Shown here: one piece after another, positions 43,729-54,008 of the stretch
How the letters are laid out: each line of letters starts with the position of its first letter
Numbering within the stretch: position 1 is the stretch's first letter
Assembly (NCBI RefSeq): GCF_020544405.1
Contig: NZ_CP065410.1
Span: 2,356,001 to 2,420,000 of the forward strand
DNA length: 64,000 nt
Direction: 5' to 3'
Source of the DNA: Pseudomonas sp. IAC-BECa141
GTDB lineage: Bacteria; Pseudomonadota; Gammaproteobacteria; Pseudomonadales; Pseudomonadaceae
Notes under the pieces: model-generated
What the model was told of the DNA's origin: nothing
What the model saw: only the letters and a program-made list of their open reading frames with translations
Database searches by the model: none
Program-made: the position numbers and the translations under genes

Positions 43729-45378
43729 ATGTTTAAAAAAGTGAACACAGCCTTGCTGGGGCTGGCTTTGGCGATGGGGATGTCGTCCGCCAATGCCGAA
43801 GAAGCAAAGAAAGTCGACGTCCTGTTGATCGGCGGCGGCATCATGAGCACCACCCTGGGTGTGTGGATCAATGAGCTGGAACCGACCTGGTCGATGGAGA
43901 TGGTCGAGCGCCTCGACGGCGTCGCCCTCGAAAGCTCCAACGGCTGGAACAACGCCGGTACCGGTCACTCCGCACTCGCCGAGCTGAACTACACCCCGGA
44001 AGACGACAAGGGCAACGTCACGATCCCGAAAGCTGTCGAGATCAACGAAGCGTTCCAGGTCTCCCGCCAGTTCTGGGCCTGGCAGGTTCGTCAAGGCGTC
44101 CTGAAAGACCCTCGTTCGTTCATCAACACCACTCCGCACATGAGCTTCGTGTGGGGCGATGACAACATCAAGTTCCTGAAAAAGCGCTACGAAGCCCTGC
44201 AAGCGAGCCCGCTGTTCGCCGGCATGCAGTACTCCGAAGACCCGGCTGTGATCAAGAAGTGGGTTCCGCTGATGATGGAAGGGCGTGACCCGAACCAGAA
44301 AATCGCGGCCACCTGGAGCCCGCTGGGCACCGACATGAACTTCGGCGAAATCACCCGCCAGTTCGCCGGTTACCTGCAGACCAAGCCTAACTTCAGCATG
44401 AAGCTGTCGAGCGAAGTCCAGGACATCACCAAGAACGCCGATGGCACCTGGCGCGTCAGCTACAAAAACCTGAAAGACGGTACCAAGACTGAAACCGACG
44501 CCAAGTTCGTGTTCATCGGCGCCGGCGGCGGTGCACTGCACCTGCTGCAGAAGTCCGGTATCGAAGAAGCCAAGGAATACGCTGGCTTCCCGGTAGGCGG
44601 CTCGTTCCTGGTGACCGATAACCCGGCCATCGCCGAACAGCACCTGGCCAAGGCCTACGGTAAAGCTTCGGTTGGCGCGCCTCCGATGTCCGTTCCGCAC
44701 CTGGACACCCGTGTCCTGGACGGCAAGCGCGTCATCCTGTTTGGCCCGTTCGCGACGTTCAGCACCAAGTTCCTGAAGGAAGGTTCGTACCTGGACCTGC
44801 TGACCAGCACCACCACCCACAACATCTGGCCCATGACCAAGGTCGGCATCAAGGAATACCCGCTGGTCGAGTACCTGGCCGGTCAACTGATGCTGTCGGA
44901 TGAAGACCGTCTGAACGCGCTGAAGGAATACTTCCCGAACGCCAAGGCTGAAGACTGGCGCCTGTGGCAAGCCGGCCAGCGCGTGCAAATCATCAAGCGT
45001 GATGAAGCCGCTGGCGGCGTGCTGAAACTGGGCACCGAAATCGTTGCTTCCAAGGACGGCTCAATTGCCGGTCTGCTGGGCGCATCCCCAGGCGCGTCGA
45101 CCGCTGCACCGATCATGCTGAGCGTGCTGCAGAAAGTCTTCAAAGACAAAGTCGCCAGCCCTGAGTGGCAAGCCAAGCTGCACCAGATCGTTCCAAGCTA
45201 CGGCACCCAGCTGAACAACGATCCGGCCAAAGTGGCTGAAGAGTGGGCCTACACCGCCAAGATCCTGCAACTGCCAACCCCTCCGGTGATTGGTCAGGCT
45301 GCAGCTCCAGCGGCGGACGCCTCGGCTGAAAAAGCCCCGGCTCCAAAAGAAAGCGCTGCACGTGACATGGCTCTGTAA
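43729..45378 (+). CDS. mqo: malate:quinone oxidoreductase
   Basis: A 549-residue FAD enzyme that oxidises malate to oxaloacetate and passes electrons to ubiquinone. An N-terminal signal-like segment ([22 protein letters not shown]) precedes the FAD fingerprint [36 protein letters not shown] is diagnostic of Mqo. An Ala/Pro-rich tail ends the protein. AGGTG lies before the ATG at 43729. Confidence 0.95.
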   Translation: MFKKVNTALLGLALAMGMSSANAEEAKKVDVLLIGGGIMSTTLGVWINELEPTWSMEMVERLDGVALESSNGWNNAGTGHSALAELNYTPEDDKGNVTIPKAVEINEAFQVSRQFWAWQVRQGVLKDPRSFINTTPHMSFVWGDDNIKFLKKRYEALQASPLFAGMQYSEDPAVIKKWVPLMMEGRDPNQKIAATWSPLGTDMNFGEITRQFAGYLQTKPNFSMKLSSEVQDITKNADGTWRVSYKNLKDGTKTETDAKFVFIGAGGGALHLLQKSGIEEAKEYAGFPVGGSFLVTDNPAIAEQHLAKAYGKASVGAPPMSVPHLDTRVLDGKRVILFGPFATFSTKFLKEGSYLDLLTSTTTHNIWPMTKVGIKEYPLVEYLAGQLMLSDEDRLNALKEYFPNAKAEDWRLWQAGQRVQIIKRDEAAGGVLKLGTEIVASKDGSIAGLLGASPGASTAAPIMLSVLQKVFKDKVASPEWQAKLHQIVPSYGTQLNNDPAKVAEEWAYTAKILQLPTPPVIGQAAAPAADASAEKAPAPKESAARDMAL

Positions 45379-45397
45379 CCAGACGCCTGACACACGA

Positions 45398-45433
45398 AGC
45401 CCACTGAACCGGTGACGGTCAGTGGGCTTTTTT
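45398..45433 (+). terminator. intrinsic terminator of mqo
   Basis: AGCCCACTGA and TCAGTGGGCT form a 10-bp stem, 11-base loop, followed by six T. Confidence 0.92.
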
Positions 45434-45444
45434 GTGTCCGGGGA

Positions 45445-45873
45445 TCAGGCTTTGGCGGCAGCCAGGTACGCCCCCAGACGCCGTCCCATCTCTTCGCCCA
45501 AGGCTTGCAGCCCACTCAACGGCCGCACCATCACCTCGAACTCGACAATCTTGCCCTGTTCATCGAAACGGATCATGTCGATGCCCTTGAGCTCCTTCGC
45601 GCCGACTTTGGCGCTGAACTCCAGCACCACATTCAGGCCATCGGCCGTCGCCAGTTCACGGTGGTATTTGAAGTCTTCAAACACTTCGAACACGGTATTG
45701 AGGATCATCGAGACCACCGGTGCGCCGGGGTAGGGCGTATGGGCCATCGGCGAACGGAATACCGCTTCGGGGTCGAGCAGCTCCGGCAGGGCCTTGAGGT
45801 TGCCGGTGCGGATCATCTCGTGCCAGCGGTGCAGGGATTCGGCAACGTGGGGGTGCAGGTTCAGATCGGACAT
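45445..45873 (-). CDS. SnoaL-like / NTF2-fold protein
   Basis: A 142-residue protein of the nuclear-transport-factor-2 fold: LHRWHEMIRTGNLKALPELLDPEAVFRSP at the N-terminus and LKGIDMIRFDEQGKIVEFEVMVRPLSGLQAL at the C-terminus. Members are small enzymes or ligand-binding proteins; no activity can be predicted. AGGAG lies 7 bases before the ATG. Confidence 0.8.
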   Translation of the reverse strand: MSDLNLHPHVAESLHRWHEMIRTGNLKALPELLDPEAVFRSPMAHTPYPGAPVVSMILNTVFEVFEDFKYHRELATADGLNVVLEFSAKVGAKELKGIDMIRFDEQGKIVEFEVMVRPLSGLQALGEEMGRRLGAYLAAAKA

Positions 45874-46134
45874 GGTTTCACTCCTGTATTTTTTGTTGTT
45901 CTTGGCGCGGCGCCCATGACTCTAGATCAAAGCGGCACAATGGAAACCCTCTGTACTGATCTGAATATCGACTCATGCGCCAGCCCGATCCATCTGATCC
46001 GCTTTTTCCTGTCGGATCTGCGTCTGTAACCATCTCAGCCACGGGCCCAGAATAGCCCTGCCGTTCGGCCACACGCGACGCGCTTCATTCCGGAGCGCCC
46101 GGTGCGCCGGACATTCAGTAATCAGGAGGCCTTC

Positions 46135-46218
46135 ATGGCTAAGATGGCGATTTTCCTCGGCGGCTTTCTTGTGTTGACCATCATGATCGGCGTTCTTGCC
46201 ACGATTTCTCCGGTTTGA
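46135..46218 (+). CDS. 27-residue single-helix membrane protein
   Basis: ATG to TGA over 28 codons encodes MAKMAIFLGGFLVLTIMIGV then LATISPV: one hydrophobic helix with a positively charged N-terminus. AGGAGG stands 5 bases before the ATG, a strong ribosome site. It sits alone between the NTF2-like gene and the convergent CAP-domain gene. It is similar to small conserved membrane proteins I have seen in pseudomonads, with no known function. Confidence 0.7.
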   Translation: MAKMAIFLGGFLVLTIMIGVLATISPV

Positions 46219-46276
46219 CGATCAGTCGTCGAAGTGCGACTTGCAGCGCTGTTCGAGGTTTGCGGATGACACCGGA

Positions 46277-47143
46277 TCAAGGCGCGCCGAACAGCATCGT
46301 CCAGTAAACCCCTTCATCACTGCGCGCCTCACTGGCAAACCCGGCGCCGACCTGGGTGAACATCGGGTTCATCAGGTTGGCGCAGTGTCCGGGGCTGGCC
46401 AGCCAGCCGGCCATGGCCTTGCCCGGTGAGCTTTGCCCGGCGGCGATGTTTTCGCCGATCTGCCGGCCACGGTAACCGGCCGCCCGGGCGCGATCTGCCG
46501 GGCCGTCGCCGTCCGGGTCGCGGTGCGCGAAGTAGTTGCCGTAGGCCATGGCCTTGCTGTGGCCCTGGGCGGCGGCGCCGAGCGCCGGGTTCCAGCTCAA
46601 GGGCCGGGCGGCGGCGAAGCGCTGGCGACCGCACATGCGCGGGCGGGCGCGGGCGGCGTTGACCTCGGCCAGCAAGGCCTTGCCGACGTTGCGGTTGTCG
46701 CCGACGCGACTGTCGAGCACTGGCCGGGCCAGCACCACTTGCCATTCACTGCGGGCGCGGCTGATGCCGATGTCGGCGTATTGACCGTCGAGCAACGCGC
46801 CACAGTAATCGTCTTGCAGCATTTCGAATGCCTCTTCGGCGTCCTGCGCACCGACGATCCGGATGCTGCGCACCGCCACGGCCGCGTAGCCGGAATCCTT
46901 CAATCGTTCGCGCAGTCCACCGCCGTAGCCATAGCCGACCGGCAACGCCAGGTTTGACTTCAGCGTCAGCGGCGCGAGCCGTTGGGCCGGGCGTCGGTCA
47001 CAACGTTGCGGATGGGCGCGGTAGTCGTTGATGGCGGCCACCAATTGGCGCTCGGCGCCGGCGTGGGCAGGGGGAGAAAGCAGGGGAGAAAGAATCAACA
47101 GGCACAGAGAAACGAAGCGAGACGAACGTACGGCGTGGCGCAT
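46277..47143 (-). CDS. secreted CAP-domain (SCP/PR1-like) protein
   Basis: A 288-residue protein with a signal peptide (near PPAHA-GA) and a C-terminal CAP domain: ALLAEVNAARARPRMCG, LSWNPALGAAAQGHSKAMAYGNYFAHRDPDG, IGENIAAGQSSPGKAMAGWLASPGHCANLMNPMF. The CAP cavity histidines (GHS, AHRD, GHC) are present. The N-terminal 130 residues form a separate, divergent domain. Function of bacterial CAP proteins is mostly unknown. The ATG at 47143 has no strong ribosome site. Confidence 0.85.
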   Translation of the reverse strand: MRHAVRSSRFVSLCLLILSPLLSPPAHAGAERQLVAAINDYRAHPQRCDRRPAQRLAPLTLKSNLALPVGYGYGGGLRERLKDSGYAAVAVRSIRIVGAQDAEEAFEMLQDDYCGALLDGQYADIGISRARSEWQVVLARPVLDSRVGDNRNVGKALLAEVNAARARPRMCGRQRFAAARPLSWNPALGAAAQGHSKAMAYGNYFAHRDPDGDGPADRARAAGYRGRQIGENIAAGQSSPGKAMAGWLASPGHCANLMNPMFTQVGAGFASEARSDEGVYWTMLFGAP

Positions 47144-47272
47144 GGGACGCAAAGCTCTGAAAAGGACAACGCTGAAGGAAAGTCAACCGCAGAACACGGC
47201 GCGGGTAGGACTGGCCTTTTTGCACTTGGTTCACCCGTCAGCAGCGGGTTTCAACGGCTGCCGACGAAGTGC

Positions 47273-48043
47273 TCAGCGATTCAACACATCCTCGATCCAT
47301 TGCAGGTATTGCGGCCGTTCGGAAATCGAATTGTGTGCCGAATCCGCCACCACTTTGAGCGTGGCCACACCGTCGGGAAAACTGTGCAGCAGGCGTTCGG
47401 TGCTGGCCCGTGGAATCACCTCGTCATCGCTCGCTGCCAGCAACAGCGTTGGCACGCGGATGTGCGCCGCGTACTGGCCTGACCGGAAACGATCCTTGAG
47501 CAACCACTGCACCGGTACCCACGGGTATTGGCGGGCGGCGATTTCTTCGAGGCTGTTGTAGGGCGTGACCAGAATCAGCCGCTCCACCGGCCGCTGGCTG
47601 GCCAGCCGTACCGCGACCCCGGAACCGAGGCTGCGCCCCAGCAGCGCGATCTGTGAATGACTGGCATACACCTGATCGAACAGCGCCAGCGCGTCCCCGG
47701 CGATCGCCTCTTCGGAGGGCGAACCGCCGCTGCCGCCAAAACCCCGGTAATGCAGCAAATACAACGAATAGTCAGGGAACGCCTCGGAAAACTCCGGCAG
47801 GTTGCGCGAAACGTCCTCGGCATTTCCGCCGAAGTAGATCAGCGCTTTGGCTCCGGAGCGCTCGCGCACAGCCACGCGGATCTCGGCGTCGGGCATGTTC
47901 AGCGTCAACCGTGAATCCGGTGACTCCACGCTGGCGGGCTGGGGGAAATAGATCAGCGCCCGCTGAAATACGAACAGCGCCGCGCACAGGATCAAGTACA
48001 CGGCGACGATCAATGCGACGAGTGACAACAAGGTTCTGGACAT
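47273..48043 (-). CDS. membrane-anchored alpha/beta hydrolase (BEM46-like)
   Basis: A 256-residue hydrolase with one N-terminal membrane helix (LLSLVALIVAVYLILCAALFVFQRAL). The catalytic set is visible: nucleophile in LLGRSLGSGVAVRLA, Asp in AASDDEVIP and His in VADSAHNSIS. HYRGFGGSGGSPSEE is typical of the BEM46/YfhR group. The substrate is unknown. Confidence 0.83.
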   Translation of the reverse strand: MSRTLLSLVALIVAVYLILCAALFVFQRALIYFPQPASVESPDSRLTLNMPDAEIRVAVRERSGAKALIYFGGNAEDVSRNLPEFSEAFPDYSLYLLHYRGFGGSGGSPSEEAIAGDALALFDQVYASHSQIALLGRSLGSGVAVRLASQRPVERLILVTPYNSLEEIAARQYPWVPVQWLLKDRFRSGQYAAHIRVPTLLLAASDDEVIPRASTERLLHSFPDGVATLKVVADSAHNSISERPQYLQWIEDVLNR

Positions 48044-48154
48044 TCGACTAACTTTAACCGGGCGCGCAGGTTGGCTGTCGCAGTGTAGTCCAACGGTTTT
48101 GCGGGCTGCGTCAAAACACAAGGTGCAACAGATCCACAGGGCAAGGGCGCCAGC

Positions 48155-49099
48155 ATGAACCACACTGAGGGATATTCCCGCCGCCGGTTGCTGACGCTGG
48201 CAGCCGGGGTGTCAGCGGTTTTCACCTTTGACCGGGCGCTGGCCGCCATTACGTCGCCGAACGCCACAGGAGCCCAGACCATGCAGACACGTCCCATCCC
48301 TTCGAGCTCCGAGCCGCTACCGCTGGTGGGGTTGGGCACGTATCGCGGTTTCGACGTCGCTCCCGGCGATCCGGTCTACAAACAATTGCCAGGGGTGCTC
48401 GGCGAGCTGTTCAAAAAGGGCGGCACGGTGATCGACAGCTCGCCCATGTACGGCCGCGCCGAGGAAACCACCGGTGAATTGCTCTCGATCCACGAACCGC
48501 GTTCGCCGGCATTCCTGGCGACCAAGGTCTGGATTCGTGGCCGCGAAGAGGGCATCGCGCAGATGGAACAGTCGTTCAGCCTGCTGCGCACCGAGCGCAT
48601 CGACCTGATGCAGATCCATAATCTGCTCGACTGGCAAACCCACCTGCCGACCCTGCGCGAATGGAAAGAGCAGGGCCGCATCCGCTACATCGGCATAACC
48701 CACTACACGCCGTCGGCCTATGACGAGGTCGAAGCGGTGCTCAAGGCGGAGTCGCTGGATTTCCTGCAAATCAATTACGCCCTGGATGATCGCGGGGTCG
48801 AGAAACGCATCCTGCCGCTGTGCCGCGAACTCGGAGTGGCGGTGATCTGCAACCGGCCCTTCGGCGGCGGCGACCTGCTCGCGCGGCTCAAGGGCAAACC
48901 GCTGCCGGGCTGGGCGGCGCAAGTCGGGGTCAAAAGCTGGCCGCAACTGGCGTTGAAATTCCTGCTGGCGCATCCGGCGGTGACCTGCGTGATTCCCGGC
49001 ACCAGCAATCCGCTGTACATGGCCGACAATGCCGGCGCCGGATTCGGGCTGATGCTGACCGATGCGCAGAGGCAGCAGTTGATTGCGCTGGTGAGTTAG
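48155..49099 (+). CDS. Tat-exported aldo/keto reductase
   Basis: A 314-residue protein. The N-terminus SRRRLLTLAAGVSAVFTFD is a twin-arginine signal. The aldo/keto reductase barrel follows: VGLGTYRGFDV, the catalytic Tyr in VIDSSPMYGRAEE, Lys in FLATKVWI and His in LMQIHNLLDW. Export of an AKR is unusual, since these enzymes need NADPH, unless the cofactor is carried as in GFOR-type proteins. It is convergent with the molybdenum aldehyde oxidase operon, which is also Tat-exported. Confidence 0.85.
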   Translation: MNHTEGYSRRRLLTLAAGVSAVFTFDRALAAITSPNATGAQTMQTRPIPSSSEPLPLVGLGTYRGFDVAPGDPVYKQLPGVLGELFKKGGTVIDSSPMYGRAEETTGELLSIHEPRSPAFLATKVWIRGREEGIAQMEQSFSLLRTERIDLMQIHNLLDWQTHLPTLREWKEQGRIRYIGITHYTPSAYDEVEAVLKAESLDFLQINYALDDRGVEKRILPLCRELGVAVICNRPFGGGDLLARLKGKPLPGWAAQVGVKSWPQLALKFLLAHPAVTCVIPGTSNPLYMADNAGAGFGLMLTDAQRQQLIALVS

Positions 49100-49154
49100 T
49101 CATCTCTCGGGAATGAGTCGCGCACTAGCACCCGATGCTGGTGCGCGAGGGGTT

Positions 49155-51353
49155 TCAGATCATCGGCGGCAACGCATCCAGAATCTTGTCCAGGGTAATC
49201 GGATACTCCCGCACCCGCGCGCCCGTGGCGTTGTAGATGGCATTCGCCACCGCCGCGCTGACCCCGCAAATCCCCAGTTCACCGACACCCTTGGCTTTCA
49301 TCGGCGATGAAATCGGGTCGGTTTCATCGAGGAAAATCACCTCCTGATGCGGAATGTCGGCATGCACCGGCACTTCGTAGCCCGCCAGGTCATGGTTGAC
49401 GAAAAATCCCTGGCGTTTGTCCACCGCGAGTTCTTCCATCAATGCTGCGCCGACGCCCATGGTCATCGCGCCGATCACCTGGCTGCGGGCCGATTTCGGA
49501 TTGAGAATCCGCCCCGCAGAGCAGACCGCGAGCATGCGCCGTACACGAACTTCGCCAGTGGCGGCATCGACGGCGACTTCGACGAAGTGCGCGCCGAAGG
49601 TCGATTGCTGGTACTGCTTGGCGAGGTCGGCGAATTCGATGCTGTCCTCTACTTCGACCGGGGCATGTTGCGCGGCCTCGCGTAACGGCACGTTCTTGTT
49701 GCCCAGTCGCACGTGTCCATCGGCAAACTGCGCTTCACCCGCGCTCATGCCAAGTTTGGCGGTGACCGCTTCGCGCAGTTTCATGCACGCTGCGTAGACC
49801 CCGGCGGTCGAACAGTTGGCGCCGAACTGGCCGCCGGAGCCGGACGACACCGGAAAATTCGAGTCGCCCAAGTGCACAGTCACATCGTCGAGACGCACGC
49901 CCATCACTTCGGCGGCAGTCTGGGCAATGATCGTGTAGCTGCCGGTGCCGATGTCCGTCATATCGGTTTCAACGGTGATTTTGCCGTCGCGCTCCAGCCG
50001 CACGCGTGCGCCGGACTTCACCAGCAGGTTGTTGCGAATGGCCGCCGCGACGCCCATGCCGATCAGCCAGCGACCTTCGCGACGGCTGCCAGGCGTCGCA
50101 TTGCGTTTATCCCAGCCAAAGCGTTCGGCGCCGGTTTGCAGGCATTCGATCAGACGCCGCCGGGAAAACGGCCGCTCGGTTTTCACCGGATCGACCTGCG
50201 TGTCGTTGAGGATGCGGAACTGGATCGGATCGAGTTTGAGCTTTTCCGCCATCTCGTCCATGGCGATCTCCAGCGCCATCAGCCCCGGCGTTTCACCGGG
50301 CGCGCGCATGGCGTTGCCTTCCGGCAGATCCAGCGGGGCCAGGCGCATGCTCACCAGACGATTTTCTGCGGCGTAGAGCAACTGACTGGGCTGCGCCGCG
50401 ACTTCGACCTTGCCGTCTTCAAGATTGCCCGACCAGCCCTCATGGGCGATAGCGGTGAGTTTGCCGTCTGCCGTGGCGCCCATGCGGATGCGCTGGACGG
50501 TGGCGGGGCGGTGGGTGGTGTTGTTGGCGATCTGCGGACGGGCGAGCGCGACCTTCACTGGCCGGTTCGCCAGACGCGCGCCGAGGGCGGCGAGGATCGC
50601 GTCGGCACGAATGAACAGCTTGCCGCCAAATCCGCCGCCAATGTACGGCGAGATCAACCGCACGTTTTCCTTCGGCAGGCCGAGGGTGGTGGCGATGTCG
50701 CCGACGCTCCAGGCGATCATCTGGTTGGAGGTCCAGAGCGTCACCTGATCGCCTTTCCAGGCGGCGAGGGTCGCGTGGGGCTCCATCATTGCGTGGGACT
50801 GATCCGGCGTGGTGTAGGTCTGGTCGAACTGCACCGGGGCGGCGGCGAAGGCGCTGGCGAAATCGCCATGGGTGACGTCCGGCAGTTCGTCTTTCGGCTC
50901 CACACCCTGATCACGCACACTGGCCAGATCAAATTGACCTTTGTCGGCTGCGTATTCGACGTTGACCAATTGCGCGGCGGCCCGCGCCTGTTCGAAGGTT
51001 TCGGCGACCACCAGCGCCACGGCCTGGTGATAGTGCTGCACTTGCGGCCCGGCCAGCAGGTGCGCGGCGTTGTATTTGCCTTTGCCGAGCTTGCCGGCGT
51101 TGGCGGCGGTGACGATCGTCAGCACCCCCGGCGCGGCGCGGGCGGCATCCAGATCGATGCGGGTGATGCGGCCCTTGGCAATGGCCGAACCGACCATCAC
51201 GCCGTAGGCCTGATTTTTCACGGCTTCATGTTGCTCGTAGGCGTAAGGTGCCTGGCCGCTGGTTTTCAGCGGGCCTTCGATGCGGTCGGTGGGTTTGCCG
51301 ATGACGTTCAACTGGTCGATCGGGTTGCTCTTGGCGGGCGTGTCGAATTTCAT
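49155..51353 (-). CDS. paoC: molybdopterin subunit of xanthine-dehydrogenase-family aldehyde oxidoreductase
   Basis: A 732-residue large subunit of PaoC/YagR type. It binds the molybdenum cofactor and substrate aldehyde. Seen are [29 protein letters not shown], the later [20 protein letters not shown] and the catalytic Glu region [24 protein letters not shown]. It is the last gene of the operon and overlaps the FAD subunit as ATGA. It has no signal of its own and would be exported with the iron-sulfur subunit. Confidence 0.9.
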   Translation of the reverse strand: MKFDTPAKSNPIDQLNVIGKPTDRIEGPLKTSGQAPYAYEQHEAVKNQAYGVMVGSAIAKGRITRIDLDAARAAPGVLTIVTAANAGKLGKGKYNAAHLLAGPQVQHYHQAVALVVAETFEQARAAAQLVNVEYAADKGQFDLASVRDQGVEPKDELPDVTHGDFASAFAAAPVQFDQTYTTPDQSHAMMEPHATLAAWKGDQVTLWTSNQMIAWSVGDIATTLGLPKENVRLISPYIGGGFGGKLFIRADAILAALGARLANRPVKVALARPQIANNTTHRPATVQRIRMGATADGKLTAIAHEGWSGNLEDGKVEVAAQPSQLLYAAENRLVSMRLAPLDLPEGNAMRAPGETPGLMALEIAMDEMAEKLKLDPIQFRILNDTQVDPVKTERPFSRRRLIECLQTGAERFGWDKRNATPGSRREGRWLIGMGVAAAIRNNLLVKSGARVRLERDGKITVETDMTDIGTGSYTIIAQTAAEVMGVRLDDVTVHLGDSNFPVSSGSGGQFGANCSTAGVYAACMKLREAVTAKLGMSAGEAQFADGHVRLGNKNVPLREAAQHAPVEVEDSIEFADLAKQYQQSTFGAHFVEVAVDAATGEVRVRRMLAVCSAGRILNPKSARSQVIGAMTMGVGAALMEELAVDKRQGFFVNHDLAGYEVPVHADIPHQEVIFLDETDPISSPMKAKGVGELGICGVSAAVANAIYNATGARVREYPITLDKILDALPPMI

Positions 51354-52306
51354 GCTTCATCCCTCGCTTGGGCCAGCACCGAGGCAATGGTGCGCTCGAC
51401 CAGCGTCACTTTGAACTGGTTGTCAGAGGTAGGCGTGGCGCCGTCGAGCAGGCGCGCGCTGACGGCCTTCGCGCCTTGCGGCAACAGCGCTTCCGCCGCT
51501 TCGACCCGCCAGGGTTTCGGCGCGATGCCGCCGACCGCAACGCGACCGCTGCCATCCTTCTGCAGGATCATGCCGACGGACACCAGGGCGAAGGCGTAAG
51601 ACGAACGGTCGCGCACCTTGTGATAGACATGGGTGCCGCCCACTGGCGCGGGCAAGGTTACGCCGGTGATCAGTTCGCCCGGTGTCAGGCTGGTTTCGAC
51701 ATTCGGGGTAGTGCCTGGCAATTGATGGAAGTCCGCCATGGCGATGCGCCGGGTGCTGCCATCGGCCTTGATCGTTTCGACCTGAGCATCGAGCGCGCGC
51801 ATCGCAATCGCCATGTCACTCGGATGGGTCGCGATGCACGCGTCGCTGACACCGATGATGCCGAGTTGTCGACTGACCCCGCCAATCGCCGCGCAGCCAC
51901 TGCCGGGATTGCGTTTGTTGCAGGCCTGATTGGTGTCGTAGAAATACGGGCAGCGGGTGCGCTGAAGCAGATTGCCGGCAGTGGTCGCCATGTTGCGCAA
52001 CTGGCCCGAGGCGCCGGCGAGCAAGGCGCGGGACAGCAGCGCGTAGTCTTTCCGGACCCGACTGTCGGCGGCCAGATCGGTGTTGCGCACCAGTGCGCCG
52101 ATGCGCAAGCCGCCGTCGTCGGTCGCTTCGATCTGATCGAGGCCCAGGTGATTGACGTCAATCAGCTGCTGCGGTGTTTCGATGTCCAGTTTCATCAAGT
52201 CCAGCAGGTTGGTGCCGCCGGCGATGAAACGCGCACCTTCGATTTGCGCGGCCAGGGCTGCGGCTGCGGCGGGAGAGTCGGCGCGGCTGTAGTTGAACGC
52301 TCTCAT
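51350..52306 (-). CDS. paoB: FAD-binding subunit of aldehyde oxidoreductase
   Basis: A 318-residue CO-dehydrogenase-medium-subunit type flavoprotein (PaoB/YagS). FAD-site motifs [17 protein letters not shown] near residue 35 and [22 protein letters not shown] near residue 115 are intact. CPYF and [12 protein letters not shown] may hold the extra iron-sulfur cluster known in PaoB. GGAGG precedes the ATG at 52306, which overlaps the upstream stop. Confidence 0.9.
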   Translation of the reverse strand: MRAFNYSRADSPAAAAALAAQIEGARFIAGGTNLLDLMKLDIETPQQLIDVNHLGLDQIEATDDGGLRIGALVRNTDLAADSRVRKDYALLSRALLAGASGQLRNMATTAGNLLQRTRCPYFYDTNQACNKRNPGSGCAAIGGVSRQLGIIGVSDACIATHPSDMAIAMRALDAQVETIKADGSTRRIAMADFHQLPGTTPNVETSLTPGELITGVTLPAPVGGTHVYHKVRDRSSYAFALVSVGMILQKDGSGRVAVGGIAPKPWRVEAAEALLPQGAKAVSARLLDGATPTSDNQFKVTLVERTIASVLAQARDEA

Positions 52307-52944
52307 GCTGGCACCTCCGCGACTTCGCTGATGGCTTCGATGATGTTCGAGTAGGCGCCGCAACGGCAGATGTTGCCGCTCATGCGTTCCTGCAATTCGC
52401 TGGCGATCAGTTGCGGTGCTTCGGTGAGGCTGGCGCTGGCGTGGCTGGGGATGCCGTTGCGGATTTCCTCAAGCACCGCCACCGCCGAACAGATCTGCCC
52501 CGGCGTGCAGTAGCCGCATTGGTAACCGTCATGCTTGATGAACGCCGCCTGCATCGGATGCAATTGGTCAGGCATCCCGAGGCCTTCGATAGTGGTGACT
52601 TTGGCGCCGTCCTGCATGACCGCCAGGCTCAGGCAGGAATTGATTCGCCGGCCATCGACGATCACCGTGCAGGCGCCGCACTGGCCGTGGTCGCAACCCT
52701 TTTTGCTGCCGGTCAGGTGCAGGTGTTCGCGCAGCGCATCGAGCAGGGTGGTGCGGGTGTCAATCTCCAGCGTCTGCGGCTTGCCGTTGACTTCAATTGT
52801 CACTTTGGCCATGGCCGGTTGCTCCAGAGTGGCCGCGTAGGCCTTGAGGCTGATGAAGGGCGGCATCGCAAACGCAGTCGCGGTCACGGCCCCGAGAATC
52901 AGGAAACGGCGTCGGGAAATCGCCGACGGCGGTTGGTCGTTCAT
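52303..52944 (-). CDS. paoA: Tat-exported 2Fe-2S subunit of aldehyde oxidoreductase
   Basis: A 213-residue subunit. It begins with a Tat signal ([20 protein letters not shown]). Two 2Fe-2S sites follow: [12 protein letters not shown] with INSCLSL, and CGYCTPGQ with NICRCGAY. It is the first gene of the three-gene operon (AGAGGAA before the ATG). A PaoD/XdhC maturation gene is not present here. The gap 52945-53263 upstream holds no gene I can support. Confidence 0.92.
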   Translation of the reverse strand: MNDQPPSAISRRRFLILGAVTATAFAMPPFISLKAYAATLEQPAMAKVTIEVNGKPQTLEIDTRTTLLDALREHLHLTGSKKGCDHGQCGACTVIVDGRRINSCLSLAVMQDGAKVTTIEGLGMPDQLHPMQAAFIKHDGYQCGYCTPGQICSAVAVLEEIRNGIPSHASASLTEAPQLIASELQERMSGNICRCGAYSNIIEAISEVAEVPA

Positions 52945-53263
52945 GGCTCAGATTCCTCTTTTCAGGTCGGCAGGTTGCAAATGACCCGCTCGGGCATGCC
53001 GGCGTCGTCGCCAGTCTTGGTCTGTTCTAGGAGTGACCGCAGGGGGAGGAAAAGGTTTTGTCGGATTTCGTCTTGTGGTCGTGCCGGTCAGAGCCATCAA
53101 TCGGCCACCGTGTGGAGGGGCCGTACACGGCGGGCAGGGCGATGAACGGTCGTTGATGGCCAGTGAATCTAAGCCGGTTTCCCCGGTCGTATCTGCGCCA
53201 GCGCGTACCCGCGCTGCGTTGACTGTTTCCGTCGTCAAGACCTTGGTTTTAGGGAAAATCTGA

Positions 53264-53470
53264 ATGATGCGTGCAACAAGCCTGCTGCTGACTGTTTCCG
53301 CCGCCGTATTGCTGGGCGGCTGTGTGGCGGATTTCGATGATGACCATCGGCATGGCCGGCATTACGACCGCGATCATGGCCGTTACTACGATCATGACCG
53401 ACGCTGGGACGACCGCGACGACGACCGCCGCGACGGGCGCCGTTATCACCGCGACCGGGATGATGACTGA
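53264..53470 (+). CDS. small His/Asp/Arg-rich lipoprotein
   Basis: A 68-residue protein. The signal peptide ends in the lipobox LLGGC near residue 20. The mature 49 residues are nearly all Asp, Arg, His and Tyr, with repeated DDRR, HRHGRHYDRDH and YYDHDRR. The composition suggests metal binding or a flexible tether, but no family is recognised. AGGGAAA precedes the ATG. Confidence 0.75.
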   Translation: MMRATSLLLTVSAAVLLGGCVADFDDDHRHGRHYDRDHGRYYDHDRRWDDRDDDRRDGRRYHRDRDDD

Positions 53471-53479
53471 CTGAAACGA

Positions 53480-53509
53480 AGAGGGCGCTCCCCGACGGGA
53501 GCGCCCTCT
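53480..53509. terminator. hairpin between convergent genes
   Basis: A 13-bp perfect stem (AGAGGGCGCTCCC / GGGAGCGCCCTCT) with a 4-base loop lies 9 bases after the lipoprotein stop and 4 bases before the stop of the convergent gene. It has no T run on the plus strand. Confidence 0.7.
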
Positions 53510-53513
53510 GGCA

Positions 53514-53786
53514 TTAAAAATGAGCGCTCGCCCGGACGCTGGATCGCGCAGGCACGGAGGCCTCGATGTCCAGCAAATGGGTGGCGAGAATGTCGCTCAG
53601 AAAACGGAACTGATCGTTGAAGCCGACCACTTCATTGCTGAAATGATTGCTGGCGGCGGGCATCAACAGATCTTCGAAGGCTTTGTCGAACACCAGCGCT
53701 TGTGTCTTGCGCGACACGGCGTGCTGATCGTAGTAGTTGCTGCCGAAGACCGGAAAACTCACGGCGAGGGTGACGGTACTGAACAT
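53514..53786 (-). CDS. small hypothetical protein
   Basis: A 90-residue protein that starts MFSTVTLAVSFPVFGSNYY; the rest is polar (FEDLLMPAASNHFSNEVVGFNDQFRFLSDILATHLLDIE). A GAGGAG stands 8 bases before the ATG at 53786, which decides the start over a longer reading. No family known to me. Confidence 0.6.
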   Translation of the reverse strand: MFSTVTLAVSFPVFGSNYYDQHAVSRKTQALVFDKAFEDLLMPAASNHFSNEVVGFNDQFRFLSDILATHLLDIEASVPARSSVRASAHF

Positions 53787-54008
53787 GATGTGAACTCCTC
53801 GTGCTGTGTGTTTCGGATGGGTGCATCGTGCCTTCGGCGAGCGGTCGGCGGAAGGCGATCGTCGCAATGGTGAATATCGACGCCATTGATGGTTGGACTG
53901 CTCCAGTCTGGACCTGCGGATAATCGGCGCACCGCACGCACCTATACTCATTTCATCGCTCCCGGAATCTCAGGTCTTGCGACCGCAGAACAGATAAGGA
54001 CCGCCACC

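Noticed and set aside
49713..51599. 628-codon frame antisense to the molybdenum subunit gene
   Set aside because: No domain and lies opposite conserved PaoC sequence.
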